Made by a program: the position numbers and the translations under genes. 64,000 bases of DNA from Silene latifolia (lineage: Eukaryota > Streptophyta > Magnoliopsida > Caryophyllales > Caryophyllaceae), in assembly GCF_048544455.1 (NCBI RefSeq), contig NC_133530.1, positions 18,839,748 through 18,903,747 on the forward strand, given 5' to 3'. Shown here in pieces: positions 1 to 10,442 of the stretch. Position 1 is the first letter of the stretch. Each line of letters starts with the position of its first letter. The notes under the pieces are model-generated. The model saw only the letters and a program-made list of their open reading frames with translations, did not search any database and had not been told where the DNA came from.

Positions 1-943
1 CTTGTATGTGCGGTCTACCCTTAGCCACCTACAACCAAGAGGGTCAACACCCACCACCATTTGCGAACCAAGAGGGTATTCAACACCCGCTTCCATCGCT
101 ATAGCAACATTTTTTTGACTAGCTCTTAAATACCAACTACAAGCTAAGGGTTTTCTACCACATCTAAATGTCACGGTGTGAGGTTTTGATTCGGTGGTTT
201 TGTAGACTTGGTTTCTAATGACATTGTATAATGTGACAACTTGTCTCAATTTCTCTTTGCTTGAAAATTCTTGCCCAATACTAAACTCACCACCATTCTT
301 AAATGGAACCCCACTTGATTTATACCAAGTATTTACATTATCAACATCTATAGCATTAACCTTGACAAATTGGGTATTAAGACATGCATGTTTGAGAAAC
401 AAGGTCCATCCTAGCATCATCATCATCATCACTCACAAACAACATAGCATCCTCCTCTTCAATTTCATCTCCAAAAATATTACCATCAATGGCCGCTTCA
501 TCAACATTATTAGTTGACAAAGACACATACCAATTTGGATCCTCAACTTGACTAAGCATATTTGTGAATGACAAATTAGAGGGTTGTAAAGTTGTTTGAG
601 TTATTTCAAGAGCTTGTTCAAGAGGCATCAACTCAATAAACAAATCCATCGATGCGGCTTTCGATTGACACACACTTGCCCACATAGCTTTCAAACTACG
701 ATCATTACTCAAGGATTGTACTTTGTAATCTCTTACACTTGGGAATTTCATTTTAATAGTAAGGTCATATTTAGTTTTATCTACCTCTAAAGACTAATAT
801 ATTTCATTCTTGAGCTTATTAAGACTAATATTACTATTAACAGTAACAAAGCTTTCACAACCACCCTTATAACTAATATCTTAACCATTTACCACTATTT
901 CACCATTCAACCAACAAGTTAATGGGTAATTATTGATCTCCAT
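1..943 (-). pseudogene. Mutator-like (MULE) transposase, N-terminal part, decayed, runs off left edge
   Basis: Reading leftward from an ATG at 943, one frame runs to 377 with two in-frame stops (near 881-883 and 794-796). It contains DLTIKMKFPSVRDYKV, which resembles the N-terminal region of plant MuDR transposases, then an acidic DDDDDA stretch. After a frameshift near 377 the product continues with FSIGQEFSSKEKLRQVV and VTFRCGRKPLACSWYLRASQ (about 290-130). That is the pattern of the MuDR transposase DNA-binding domain (DBD_Tnp_Mut type: GxxFxSxxxLxxAV, then a Cys-containing CxWxLRAS end). The catalytic domain would lie beyond position 1. Two stops and a frameshift make it inactive as read. 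The family assignment rests on motifs read by eye. Confidence 0.6.
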
Positions 944-1274
944 TGTAAGGAATTAAAGTAAACTACTAATTTGACAAAGAAAACTACGAATTTGAACAAG
1001 AAAAGTTCTAAATTAAGCTACAAACGAAACTAATAAATTAAGCACAAATTCAACTCAAATTAAACAACAATGCTAAATCAAAATAGAATAATTAGTACCT
1101 TTAGATGAATTAGGTAGATGGAGAGTAATTGATTAAATGAAATTTGGTAGAAATTGGGTGAGAAATTGGGTTTTTCGGGCACTTAGGGTTTGTCTTTTAA
1201 TTTGGGATTTTTATTTTTATTTTTATTTTACGGGTATAGAGGAGAGTGATGAGTGTTCAGCGATTTTTTTTATA

Positions 1275-1565
1275 TACGCGACAAAGCCGCTAGCTTTCCC
1301 AGCGGCTTCCCCTCTTCCCCTTTTTTTTATATTGCAAACTGGGAAAGCCGCCCACTTTCCCAGCGTCTTTCTCCTTTTTTCCTATGCAAATCCCAAATAT
1401 GCAATCCAGTAGCCAATGTTGGATGCCAAAATAAAACAATAGGCAAAGACGCCATGTTCCCCAGCGGCTTTGCTCTTTCCCATTTTTTGCCAACTTCCTC
1501 AGTTATTTGGTAATAGGAAGTTGAACAAAAGGCAAAGCCGCCATGTTTGTTAGCGGCTTTGTAGA
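1275..1565. repeat. Four imperfect copies of a GCCGC...GCGGC dyad
   Basis: Copies start near 1281, 1341, 1441 and 1531. Each is about 30 bp and reads roughly aaagCCGC, a spacer such as catgtttcc, then CAGCGGCTTtg, so each can fold on itself. They lie just upstream of the MULE transposase start, in poly-T-rich DNA that is otherwise AT rich. They could be subterminal transposase-binding repeats of the MULE, but that is inference. Confidence 0.6.
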
Positions 1566-2000
1566 AAAACTGAAAAAATAAAATAAAGTGATGACGTGGA
1601 CCGATTGGGCCAAAATACTTTCAAACCAACCCCAAATCCCTAATTACTTTGCTAATTAACCCCAATTATCCAAAAAATTCAGAATTAATCCATCAACCTT
1701 ATCCCCACTTTGAGACTGTAAGTATAATTATACTAGTCGAACGACTACCAAAGGATGAACTCCGCTGAAATTTTAGCAAAGACGGGTCTTACAGTGTCTG
1801 TTTGCTCGCATCAGAGCTAGGAGGAAAAAGCCATCTTGTTATATAAACCTCAACAGAGTGGTAACTTGCGCTTGGAGATATAATGTGAGTTGGAGAGTGC
1901 GGAGAGTATGCTCATATAATCGGAATTATCGAGTGTATGTGTTAAAGTGATATGTAAATGATGTATATTCCGTCCCTTATCAGAGTTATATATATATATA
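1566..2000. other. No gene seen
   Basis: AT-rich spacer, perhaps the outer end of the Mutator-like element. No terminal inverted repeat could be matched because the other end lies outside the window. A short TA microsatellite precedes the next MITE. Confidence 0.5.
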
Positions 2001-2090
2001 CTCCCTCTAATTTTTTTTTATCTTCCCCTTTCTATAATATATGTGAGGAGTATTTTATTGAAAGGGGAAGATAAAAAAAATTGGAGGGAG
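2001..2090. mobile_element. Short Stowaway-like MITE
   Basis: A 90 bp foldback. The left end ctccctctaa plus a T run and tcttcccctttc is mirrored on the right by gaaaggggaagat, an A run and ttggagggag. Both sides are flanked by TA, the Stowaway target duplication. Ends of the ctccct/agggag type are diagnostic of plant Tc1/mariner-derived MITEs. Confidence 0.75.
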
Positions 2091-3073
2091 TATATACTCG
2101 AAGACATATTACCTAATACTTATATCTCATATATTCTATGTATATCCAAGCGAATGCGAGAATAATTAAACTGACATGGTATTTTCAGATTTTACATTAA
2201 CATGGAAAACCAAAAACTCCACTAAACCGTATTTACAGTCTTTTTATCTTTGTCTGGATGAAGGGTCCCAACCATCTTACCCTATAAGGTATTTCGTGTA
2301 ACAAAAGGCATGAAATGAGTCAAAATACTCTTAAAAAAAGCATATTTGATATGATTCGGTTGATATTCAAATTTCCGATCATTATCACTGTCACTCCAAA
2401 CCATTATTCCAACAAATTTTAAATGATATTCAGTAGTAGTAACCGAATATTCAACTTTGAACAAAAGAAACACAAACTTTCGTACTTATAAAAATTCCAG
2501 CTATCTATTGCGTCAAAAACTCTGTCCATGAACTCTTCGAACTGCTTGTCAGTGTGACTGTGCATGGCGTCATATACTTTGTCCATTCCTTACCTCGCTC
2601 AATCTCCTCGTTTATGTTAGATATGGTACATGCATGAACAGGAATTGACAATAATGAAACCGCACCGAATCGACTCCGGTTTTCTAAATAAAATAATTCG
2701 ACCCTTATTAGTGCCTGGGTTTAACCGAATTTCCTATTGAGATAAGACGGTGCCCTCTGATTTCCTAAATAAAAATCAGAGACGTAATATAGAAATATTT
2801 TGTGTAAAATGTTATATCGTTCTTTAGATGTAGAAGAATTTGTGTTTCTGTAACTTGTTCTTCTCATCCTTCATCTATTTATATAGAAAAGAAATTGGGA
2901 AATAGGGCAGCGAGACCCCGTCATAGTTATTCAACGAAAAACTATTCCGTAATCCCGCAAATAATTATGTAAGCGTACACTCTGTACTTCCCGAACTCAC
3001 ATTTTATTATTTAGGAATTACCTATCTACGAACCAACCTTAATTACGCCAAATAACCGGAAATTACTCTTAAA
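2091..3073. other. Spacer and 3' flank of the first DUF295 gene
   Basis: Only short unsupported frames occur here, with no recognisable protein or element. The segment next to 3073 should hold the 3' UTR and polyadenylation site of the minus-strand gene that ends at 3074. Confidence 0.5.
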
Positions 3074-4189
3074 TCACCAACAGTTTATTGGTGGAGGAAT
3101 CCATAATGACCGAAACCGTGTCATCGAGAGATCCCCCGTGTCTAGAATAGGTGTTATGGACCCGTCTTTCAAATCAAACACCCTTAAATCATCTGCTATA
3201 TAAACTGAATTTGGCTTTAACCCGTCGGGACCACATTGCTCTACTGGTACGGAAAACGAGTCACTTCCTTGCCCTATGAAGAACGCGTGATCATCAAGCT
3301 TTTTCGTATAACTCATCTTCCTCCTGACCAAATCAAACCTAAACACGTCCACAACACGTGTATGAGAAACGCCTAGCTCCCTATTGTGGAGCCTTATAAC
3401 CAGGTACAATATTGGGTCTCCTCGCCCACCCTCGTCTCCAGTCAATACCAAGTATCTATCCTGATGACACCGCGCCCTCAACTCCCTCCCACGGGTCTCA
3501 ATCTCATAACTAGAATCAAGTGCTACTTTAATCCGAGAAGTGACATTTATACGATAATCAGACATATCCCATAGTTCGACAACCCATGGACCGTGTTCAC
3601 TACCATTACAAGAAAGCTTATAAACCGTTTTAGTTTTCTGACAATAAACAATAGGCGGATCGTCCTTGTGGAATAGGTTAGGGAACCTAGTCCATTTAAA
3701 ATGATTTGACCAATTAACATAAAAATCATGGTAGGTCTGAGGTTGATACCTCGGATAACATAAAACTGTTACAATACAGCCGACTTTAGTGTAAAATCGG
3801 GTCAAGGAGTGAAGATGATTATAAGATTTGCGGTCATCGCCACCATAGATTTTGTACTTTTCTCCCTCGCCAGTGTGGGGGTACCCGATATACATCTTTT
3901 CACCCTCGCAGATAAGTGCGAGTGACCCGCGACTTGATCCAACGCATAATATGTTGCGATAGATACCGTATGCTTCCAATATTTCAAGCTTGACAAGTCT
4001 CTTGTCTACAATGTTGTAGAAATTTTCAATCTCGACAAATTCGGGGTCAGTCGTATCGATGGGGACCCGTAGCCACGGTGACGGTGTCGGTGGTAATGTG
4101 ACCAACTGTCTCGCGTCAGTTTTCGTGCTGGAACGAGTAATTGGGGTGATATGCTTTAGTGCTCTTCGCGCAAAAGCAATGACCGCCAT
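3074..4189 (-). CDS. DUF295 family protein, subfamily A (copy A1)
   Basis: An intronless reading frame of 371 residues. The first ~38 residues (MAVIAFARRALKHITPITRS and on) are basic, with no acidic residue until about position 25, like a mitochondrial or plastid presequence. Next comes PWLRVP, then CVGSSRGSLALICE (about 100), FPNLFHKDDPPIVYC, and the C-terminal DUF295 signature LDDHAFFIGQGSDSF ... VYIADDLRVFDLKDGSI. No F-box is visible. DUF295 proteins form a large plant family with predicted beta-propeller-like folds; some Arabidopsis groups go to organelles, and their biochemical role is not established. A1 is the shortest A copy: it ends at IPPPINCW and lacks the charged tail of its paralogs. 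Its head-to-head B partner is missing; a Helitron starts 316 bp upstream of its ATG. Confidence 0.85.
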   Translation of the reverse strand: MAVIAFARRALKHITPITRSSTKTDARQLVTLPPTPSPWLRVPIDTTDPEFVEIENFYNIVDKRLVKLEILEAYGIYRNILCVGSSRGSLALICEGEKMYIGYPHTGEGEKYKIYGGDDRKSYNHLHSLTRFYTKVGCIVTVLCYPRYQPQTYHDFYVNWSNHFKWTRFPNLFHKDDPPIVYCQKTKTVYKLSCNGSEHGPWVVELWDMSDYRINVTSRIKVALDSSYEIETRGRELRARCHQDRYLVLTGDEGGRGDPILYLVIRLHNRELGVSHTRVVDVFRFDLVRRKMSYTKKLDDHAFFIGQGSDSFSVPVEQCGPDGLKPNSVYIADDLRVFDLKDGSITPILDTGDLSMTRFRSLWIPPPINCW

Positions 4190-4505
4190 TGTATGTTGGA
4201 AAATGAGTTAGGTTTTTGGTAATTGAAACGGCCGTACTCCAAAGGTTTCCTTTGAGTGATTTTAAGTTATTGCTAATAAATAATAAAAAATATCTTTAAT
4301 TGAATGATTTAGAAAATTTCCGGGATTTGGATGATTATATTTTAAGTTATTGCTAATAAATAAAAAAAAAAAAATTATCCGATGATCATATATCATCGCG
4401 TACAATTTCTATTCTATAGCTTTAGAAAGAAGAAACTGCTCAAATAAAAGAAACGGAATATACGGAAATTTGATAGTAAGTACTACGTAAATATGTAAAA
4501 GTATA
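4190..4505. promoter_or_regulatory. Remaining half of an A/B bidirectional promoter (A1 side)
   Basis: Resembles the intergenic region of the intact A/B pairs, including a block ending near ggaaatttgata (about 4463-4475). Similarity stops at the Helitron terminus at 4506. No B start codon follows, so A1 keeps a promoter cut off from its former partner. Confidence 0.55.
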
Positions 4506-5327
4506 CTAGTTTTAAACCCGTGAAAAATTGCAAGTTTTGCACGGGCATGTATTTGGGCAAGTACTAACGTTCTTGGATGATTTTTTTTTGTTTTTTGTTT
4601 TTTTGCATTTCTTTTGTAATTATCTAATTGGTCTAAATCGGCGATCTACGTAATTAATGTTTACACTTGTTTCAAATATGTGTTCAAATGCAATGAGTTA
4701 AGAGGAAATAACGTAATACTCCGTATACTATTGTAAATAACATTTGCATACATAAAAAAACCTTACATCCCGAATAAAGAAATGTAATTTAATAATCTAC
4801 TTTAACATATGGAAATTATTCTAAAAATTGAAAAATTTCATGATATACTACATTATTAGTAGTCGTAGTAGAAGTACACATATCTGAATCACAAATTAGA
4901 ATTTTCAAGCCTTCTTTTCGTGTGACTCTGGAAAGTGCCACATAAAGCTGACCATGACTAAACACTGGTCTTGGAAGATAGATGTTGACCTGAGATAATG
5001 ACTGCCTTGACTCTTGTTTAAATTACTATATGCAACACATTATCAGAAAAATTAGGAATTGTTTTCTTACCAATATAAAGTCTATATGGCATTGCACCAA
5101 AAACGATTTCATGAAAAGTGTAAAACAAATGAACTGAAAGTGGTATCTCAGAACCAGTTATGGGTATCACCCTTGTACTGTATTCAAACCAAATCTTGCA
5201 AGGGTGAAATATTGCCATGTCGAGGCCCACTCGGTTTGAGGAAATGCTGAATCTTCTGATTTTGTATGTGTTCCCTTCAGTAAGTTGTTCTAGGAAAATC
5301 CTTGTCAACCTCTGGTTGATTGTTGCC
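4506..5327 (-). mobile_element. Helitron fragment with 3' terminus, RPA-like and helicase C-terminal remnants
   Basis: On the minus strand the element ends in a hairpin (cccgtgcaaaac ... ttttcacggg) followed after about 7 nt by CTAG and a T, the classic Helitron 3' end. Internally, 5308-5018 encodes a replication-protein-A-like piece (LTEGNTYKIRRFSI, PLSVHLFYTFHEI). About 5015-4890 encodes LPRPVFSHGQLYVALSRV, the C-terminal motif of Helitron/PIF1-type helicases. The Rep domain and most of the helicase are absent, so this is a deleted, non-autonomous relic. The right end is lost at the Copia junction near 5328. Confidence 0.7.
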
Positions 5328-6300
5328 TGAATATCCCATGTTTCACGAAATGATCAGCCATGGCATTAAACTCATTCCCATTATATGACTGAACGATTTT
5401 GACCCGTTTAGAAAATTGAGTATCGACCATGGCTAAGAAATTCATAAACATAGGTGTAACCTCAGTCTTGTCAAAAAGAAGATATACCCAAACCGCACGA
5501 GAGCAGTCATCAACAATAGTTAAAAAATACTTAGCACCAGAAGTAGACGGAGTGGGATAAGGACCCCATAAATTACAATGAATTAAATCAAAAATGTTTG
5601 ATGCAATATTAGAATTTAATTGAAAACTGACGGCATTGTTTAGCTAAATGACAGACGTCACAAGCACTGTCAACAGGAATACGAAATTTGCTAGCTTCAG
5701 GAATTAAATGAATAACTTTATTAGAGGGATGACCAAGACACCTATGCCACAAGTCGAAAGAGGCTTCAGCGCTCACCCTATGCACCGTAGAGGACTGACC
5801 CACCACACGCAGAAAATAGAGACCGTCCATGAGCTCACCGACTCCAATCCTCGTCCTCGATAAAGGGTCCTGAATTTCACAAGATGTACTAGTAAATTGC
5901 AATACATAGCGGGTTTTAACAATTAACTGAGAAACGGATATCAAGTTACACGTGAGACTTGGTATATATAAAACATTAACAAGAGCTAACGAATTAGATA
6001 GGCAAACCGTCCCAGCTAGAGATGCCTTAACCGTATGCCCATTAGGCAAATTAACCGGGTGAGGGGGTATAGAATAAGAGTCGGATAAACAACTAAAATC
6101 TCCCGTAACATGATGTGAAGCTCCGGTATCAATAATCCAATTAAGTGACATACCAGAAAGACGGTCACAAGAAGGGTCGGAAACCAAGGCATTGACACTA
6201 GCAGGGACCTGTGAGGAAGTAGAAGCCGATGCACCTGACTAGGAATGAGTCCGGGCTTTCACCTCGTCAAGGGTCCGAGGACGATCACCCCGGGAAATTT
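5328..6300 (-). pseudogene. Copia retrotransposon fragment: gag end, protease, GAG-pre-integrase, integrase start
   Basis: In transcription order: RPRTLDEVKARTHS (typical end of a Copia gag), an in-frame stop near 6240, then the aspartic protease motif WIIDTGASHHVTGD. The GAG-pre-integrase zinc finger follows (WHRCLGHPS ... CDVCHLAKQCR). After 5609 a frameshifted integrase core continues (WGPYPTPSTSG, VDDCSRAVWVYLL, YNGNEFNAMAD). The integrase stops abruptly at 5328, before the catalytic Glu region. LTRs, reverse transcriptase and RNase H are absent. It is unrelated to the SIRE-like element at 48-58 kb, whose protease motif reads DSGCSRHMTG. Confidence 0.8.
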
Positions 6301-6749
6301 TTCAAGTTTATCTTATGTTATTACTCCTTTGCCGCCTTTGAAAATTTTCGGCCCTAACGATAAATTCAGGCTTCGCTAATGTTAGAATATGGAAGTCATT
6401 TCTCAAGATCAACCAAGCAAAAGATACAATGGGTACAATAGAAGAAGACCACACCAATGAAAGCAAGGCTTTAAAAAGCCTTTGAATTTTCACAGGACAT
6501 ACAACTAATTCTGATGAAAAGACGATTAGGCAATTTAATGAACCATTTTGCTTTAATTCGCCACAACAATAATAAAAAGAGAAAATAGCAGCATTGTCAT
6601 TTTAATTTATAAAAATAAAAAAAGGAACAAAAATAGAAAGAGTGGAAAAACCTATGAGTTGAGATAAACCATCGTGGACGAGGACTAGACTTTTCATTGC
6701 CCATCAAAATGGGGGGTTCAGACGCACCCACTGAACCCCCTTAGTAAGA
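6301..6749. other. 3' flank of A2
   Basis: No gene. Parts (6410-6560) resemble the 3' flanks of A3 (10160-10330) and A4 (15040-15130), for example the ggctttaaaaag segment and tgaaccattttgctttaattcg. This marks the left border of the repeated A/B unit. Confidence 0.55.
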
Positions 6750-7898
6750 CTAGTGAGTCAAATTCCATGACTCAGCATTTTTAATCTGCTCGTATGTTGG
6801 TGGCGGAATCCAAAATGACTGAAATCGTGTCATCGAGAGATCCCCCATGTCTAAAATAGGTGTTATAGATCCATCTTTCAAATCAAACATCCTTAAATCA
6901 TCTGCTATATAGACTGAATCCGGCTTTAACCCCCTAGGACCACATTGCTCTACTGGTATGGCAAAGGAGTCACTTCCTTGCCCTATGAAAAACGCGTGAT
7001 CATCAAGCTTTGTCGTATAACTCATCTTCTGCCCGACCAAATCAAACCTAAAAACATCCACCGCATGCGTTTGAGAAACGCCTAGCTCCCTATTGTGATA
7101 CCTTACAACCAGGTACAAAACCGGGTCTCCTCGTCCACCCTCATCTCCAGTCAATACCAAGTACCTATCCTGATGACACCGCGCTCTCAACTCCCTCTCA
7201 AAGGTCTCAATCTCATAGCTAGAATCGTGCGTTACATTAATTCGAGAAGTGACATTTATACGATGATTAGGGATATCCCATAGTTCAACAACCCATGGAC
7301 CGTATTCATTACCATAACAGGAAAGCTTATAAACCGTATTAGTCTTCTTACAATATACAATAGGTGGATCGTCTTTGTGGAATAGGTTAGGGTACCTAAT
7401 CCAATCACGATTGTAATCATCTGACACATAAAAATCATGGTAGTTCTCAAGGGTTGGATTTTTAGGGTGATACCTCGGATAGAATCGGGTCAACGAGTGA
7501 AGACCTCGATTAGATAGATCACAGCGGAATTTGTCGTCAAACTCTTGATGACCGTATATATTGTACTTGTAACCCCCGCCAGAGTGGGGGAAACCGAAAT
7601 AGAACCGTGGACTTTCGCAGACAAATGCGAGTGACCCACGACTTGATCCAACGCATAATATGTTACGATCGATACCGTATGCAGTCTCTCTATCAAGCTT
7701 GACAAGGCTCTTGTCTACAATGTTATAAAAATTTTCAAACTCAACAAACTCTGGGTTAGTCATATCGATCGGTACCCGTAGCCACGGTGACGGTGTCGGC
7801 GGTAATGTCGAGAACCGTCTCGTGCCGGTTATTGCGCAGGTACGCGTCATTGGGGTAATATGCTTTAGTGCTCTTCGTGCAAAAGCAATGGCTGCCAT
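6750..7898 (-). CDS. DUF295 family protein, subfamily A (copy A2)
   Basis: 382 residues, no intron. It starts MAAIAFARRALKHITPMTRT, a basic presequence, then RRFSTLPPTPSPWLRVP, where cleavage after RRFS would be plausible. Conserved A-family blocks follow: CVGSSRGSLAFVCE, YPNLFHKDDPPIVYC, ARCHQDRYLVLTGDEGGRG, LDDHAFFIGQGSDSF and VYIADDLRMFDLKDGSI. Relative to A3, about 12-13 residues are missing in frame after LTRFY (around 7485), between two similar Y-P segments, which looks like a slippage deletion. It is divergently paired with B1: 303 bp separate the two ATGs. It is probably organelle-targeted; the biochemical function is unknown. Confidence 0.88.
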   Translation of the reverse strand: MAAIAFARRALKHITPMTRTCAITGTRRFSTLPPTPSPWLRVPIDMTNPEFVEFENFYNIVDKSLVKLDRETAYGIDRNILCVGSSRGSLAFVCESPRFYFGFPHSGGGYKYNIYGHQEFDDKFRCDLSNRGLHSLTRFYPRYHPKNPTLENYHDFYVSDDYNRDWIRYPNLFHKDDPPIVYCKKTNTVYKLSCYGNEYGPWVVELWDIPNHRINVTSRINVTHDSSYEIETFERELRARCHQDRYLVLTGDEGGRGDPVLYLVVRYHNRELGVSQTHAVDVFRFDLVGQKMSYTTKLDDHAFFIGQGSDSFAIPVEQCGPRGLKPDSVYIADDLRMFDLKDGSITPILDMGDLSMTRFQSFWIPPPTYEQIKNAESWNLTH

Positions 7899-8201
7899 TG
7901 TACGTTTGCACCGGCAGTACTCTAAATTTCTACTTTGAGGGATTTTTTTTGAGAAGATTTAAAAAATTTTCGTGATTTGTATAAATATCTTTTAAGATAT
8001 TTTTTAATAAAAAAAATATATGGAGTATATTTTATCCAAATTCAATAGCTTTACAAAGGAATCGCATTTACGGAAATTTGATAACCTAAAAATCCGATTG
8101 TCGAATATAACCTACCCTTGACTCGATTGACCTGTTTTCCGGGTATAATATAAACTACTCGATAATTAACCAATTACCCTAAACTGTAAAAATAATTCAT
8201 C
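7899..8201. promoter_or_regulatory. Bidirectional promoter region of A2/B1
   Basis: The 303 bp between divergent start codons must contain both promoters and 5' UTRs. On the A side is a block shared with all A genes (ttttagaagattta..., then gtataaatatcttt near 7976, a TATA-like motif read on the minus strand as atatttatac). On the B side, cccgttttcc followed by tataatataaac (near 8144) is a TATA-like motif also found before B2 and B3. Confidence 0.65.
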
Positions 8202-9230
8202 ATGGCTGTACGCAGTATTCTCAATCATTGTGTCCACAAATTAAAACCCTATAGACAATTTTCATCATCAACATTAATTTCTAAAAACTTGTACAAGTCA
8301 TCTTTGCCAATTTTATCAACACCATGGCTTATGCTCCCCCCTGACGTTAAAGACGGTCCGAATGGTCCATCTGATAACTACTGGAATATAATTGACAAAT
8401 CAATTGTCAAGATCGACCGTCCGACAGCACATGGGAGCGTTCCATTCAACACAAAGTGTATAGGATCGGCCAAAGGGTGGGTTGCGTTTGATTGTGATTC
8501 GGATGGTAGTCTATTCCTGGCTAACCCGTACACTGAAGCGCGTTGTCATAAGTTACCAGCACCTCCCCAGTATCCAATATTTAGAGAAGGGTTACATTTT
8601 ACTCTTGCTGGTGATCCAATGTCAAACAACTTTGAACTTATACAAGAGAGTCGCGGAATATTTAATAAATTATGTCTAGCCGCGTATAACAGGAAGGCAG
8701 ACACACTGTACAAATTACACTTTGAGGACTCCGGGAAGCTCCAACTTATTACCAAGTCCTACCCTTTAGAGGATGATGAAACCGGGGATAAGAGACGTGT
8801 TTTGTCTTTGTTTTTGGATCCAAAAGTTATCAAAAAATATCCAGGTGACCATAGTGTTGAGAAATACCTGGTGGTGACCGAAGAAAAGAATCAAAGTCTG
8901 TTGTTAGTCATTAGACATTTAGCTAAAGATGAGGGGGTTCAATGCGAGACTAAAGATATTAAATTGTTTGAGATTGATTTAGAGGGCGACGGGGAGGTGA
9001 AATGTGTTGAGTCCATAGGTGATCAGGTGCTCTTCTTAGGAAGAAATAGCGAGCCGTTTTTCATCTCAACTCAAGACTGTTCTGGTCTCAAGTCGAATTG
9101 TGTGTATGTTGCAGATGATCTCGGTTACTATGATTTGGAAACAAAAAGCATTACACCATTTCTTTCTCTTGGTGATCTTGCCAACATTCGTCCTCATGTT
9201 TACTGGGTTGCTCCTCCCTCTTTTGCTTGA
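8202..9230 (+). CDS. DUF295 family protein, subfamily B (copy B1)
   Basis: 342 residues, intronless. The presequence MAVRSILNHCVHKLKPYRQF, then SSSTLISKNLYKSS, is rich in Arg, Lys and Ser with no acid, as expected for mitochondrial or plastid import. Then come STPWLMLPPDVKDGPNGPSD, IIDKSIVKIDRPTAHGSVPF, CIGSAKGWVAFDCDSDGSLF and the C-terminal DUF295 block QVLFLGRNSEPFFIST ... NCVYVADDLGYYDLETKSI. It ends VYWVAPPSFA. The central variable segment is the short version (NNFELIQESRGIFNKL), shared with B4 but not with B2 or B3. Function unknown; the pairing with A2 suggests co-expression. Confidence 0.88.
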   Translation: MAVRSILNHCVHKLKPYRQFSSSTLISKNLYKSSLPILSTPWLMLPPDVKDGPNGPSDNYWNIIDKSIVKIDRPTAHGSVPFNTKCIGSAKGWVAFDCDSDGSLFLANPYTEARCHKLPAPPQYPIFREGLHFTLAGDPMSNNFELIQESRGIFNKLCLAAYNRKADTLYKLHFEDSGKLQLITKSYPLEDDETGDKRRVLSLFLDPKVIKKYPGDHSVEKYLVVTEEKNQSLLLVIRHLAKDEGVQCETKDIKLFEIDLEGDGEVKCVESIGDQVLFLGRNSEPFFISTQDCSGLKSNCVYVADDLGYYDLETKSITPFLSLGDLANIRPHVYWVAPPSFA

Positions 9231-10442
9231 TGTTTTTCAGCCGACATTCGTACACTTTCGAACTCAACTAGTTGTTTAATTACGTTTGATTAAAATACGT
9301 ACTCCTTACAAGAAAATAAAATGTTTTAGCTAGTTGTTATGCATCAAGATATTAGAATTATTGTTTTTATGGGTTTATTCCTCATGTTCGACCGAGTATG
9401 CTCTATTTTGCATTGCATTATTAGTGCCTTGTTTTCTTTCGGTGTTGTCCCTTACCACGGAGGTTATGCCCATTGATTCCAACGGACAACGGACAGCTGG
9501 TTATTTACGTTTGATTAAATGAGACGTATGTACAACGCATTGTAAGGTCGTTGTACATCGTATTTACAACACGAACTTACTCTATAATTTGTGTTTTTGA
9601 CTCAATGTTATGGCTTTTGCAACTTTTAATCTCATAATAATAAGTGAAATATTGTCTGCAACTTTGGATCGTAGTTGTAACACCCACGATTTTAGGGCTA
9701 ATTTAAAAATATACAAAGCTGTTCAAAATAGTATTTTTCAAAAAAAAAAGCTGTTCAAAATAGTAAAATTTAGAACTGTTTTTACAAGAAGTACAAAATA
9801 CTTAATACAAAACATGACTGAAATCTTCACTTTAAGATCGACTCGAGCTAAACGGAAGCAAACCACCTGAAAACCATTGACAGAGAGAAAAGGATCTACC
9901 CCTATAACGGGTAGCCCAAAAAGGAAAAACACGTCAGCCGAAAACACTCGCATGTAAAAATGGAAAATATAATGAAATAATAATACTATTCTTATGATCT
10001 GACCCGAGTGAATGAATCTGTAACCGTTTCTCTTGGGAATAGCTACAACCATGAGTAACGCAAGACCGCCATGTTACTTAGACTTCCCTCAGTTCTAGTT
10101 CGAACTGCGTCTGATATTCTCTTGGGGACATGTTACATATAGAGCATCATCCGAAAAAAGAAACAAAAAAAAACTGTCCAGATCAACCAAACTATAGATA
10201 GATATATAGACTGTGCAATGCAAAAAGATCACGCCGATAGAAAAAGGCTTTAAAAAGGCTTTGGCAGTTTAGTGAACCATTTTACTTTAATTCGACATAA
10301 TAATAATTGAAAGATTAGCATCATCGTCGTTTTATAAATAAAAAGACGGAACAAAAGTACAATGAGTGGAAACTATGAGTTGAGATAAACATTATTTAGG
10401 CAAAATGATTCAAAGGAAGCAAGCGTGAGATTATATTGCCTG
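9231..10442. other. Spacer between pair A2/B1 and pair A3/B2
   Basis: B1 3' flank followed by non-coding DNA. A short direct repeat (aaagctgttcaaaatagta) occurs twice near 9716-9765. From about 10130 the sequence (agagcatcatccgaaaaaag) matches the flank at 15040, so it belongs to the next duplicated unit. No convincing gene. Confidence 0.5.
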
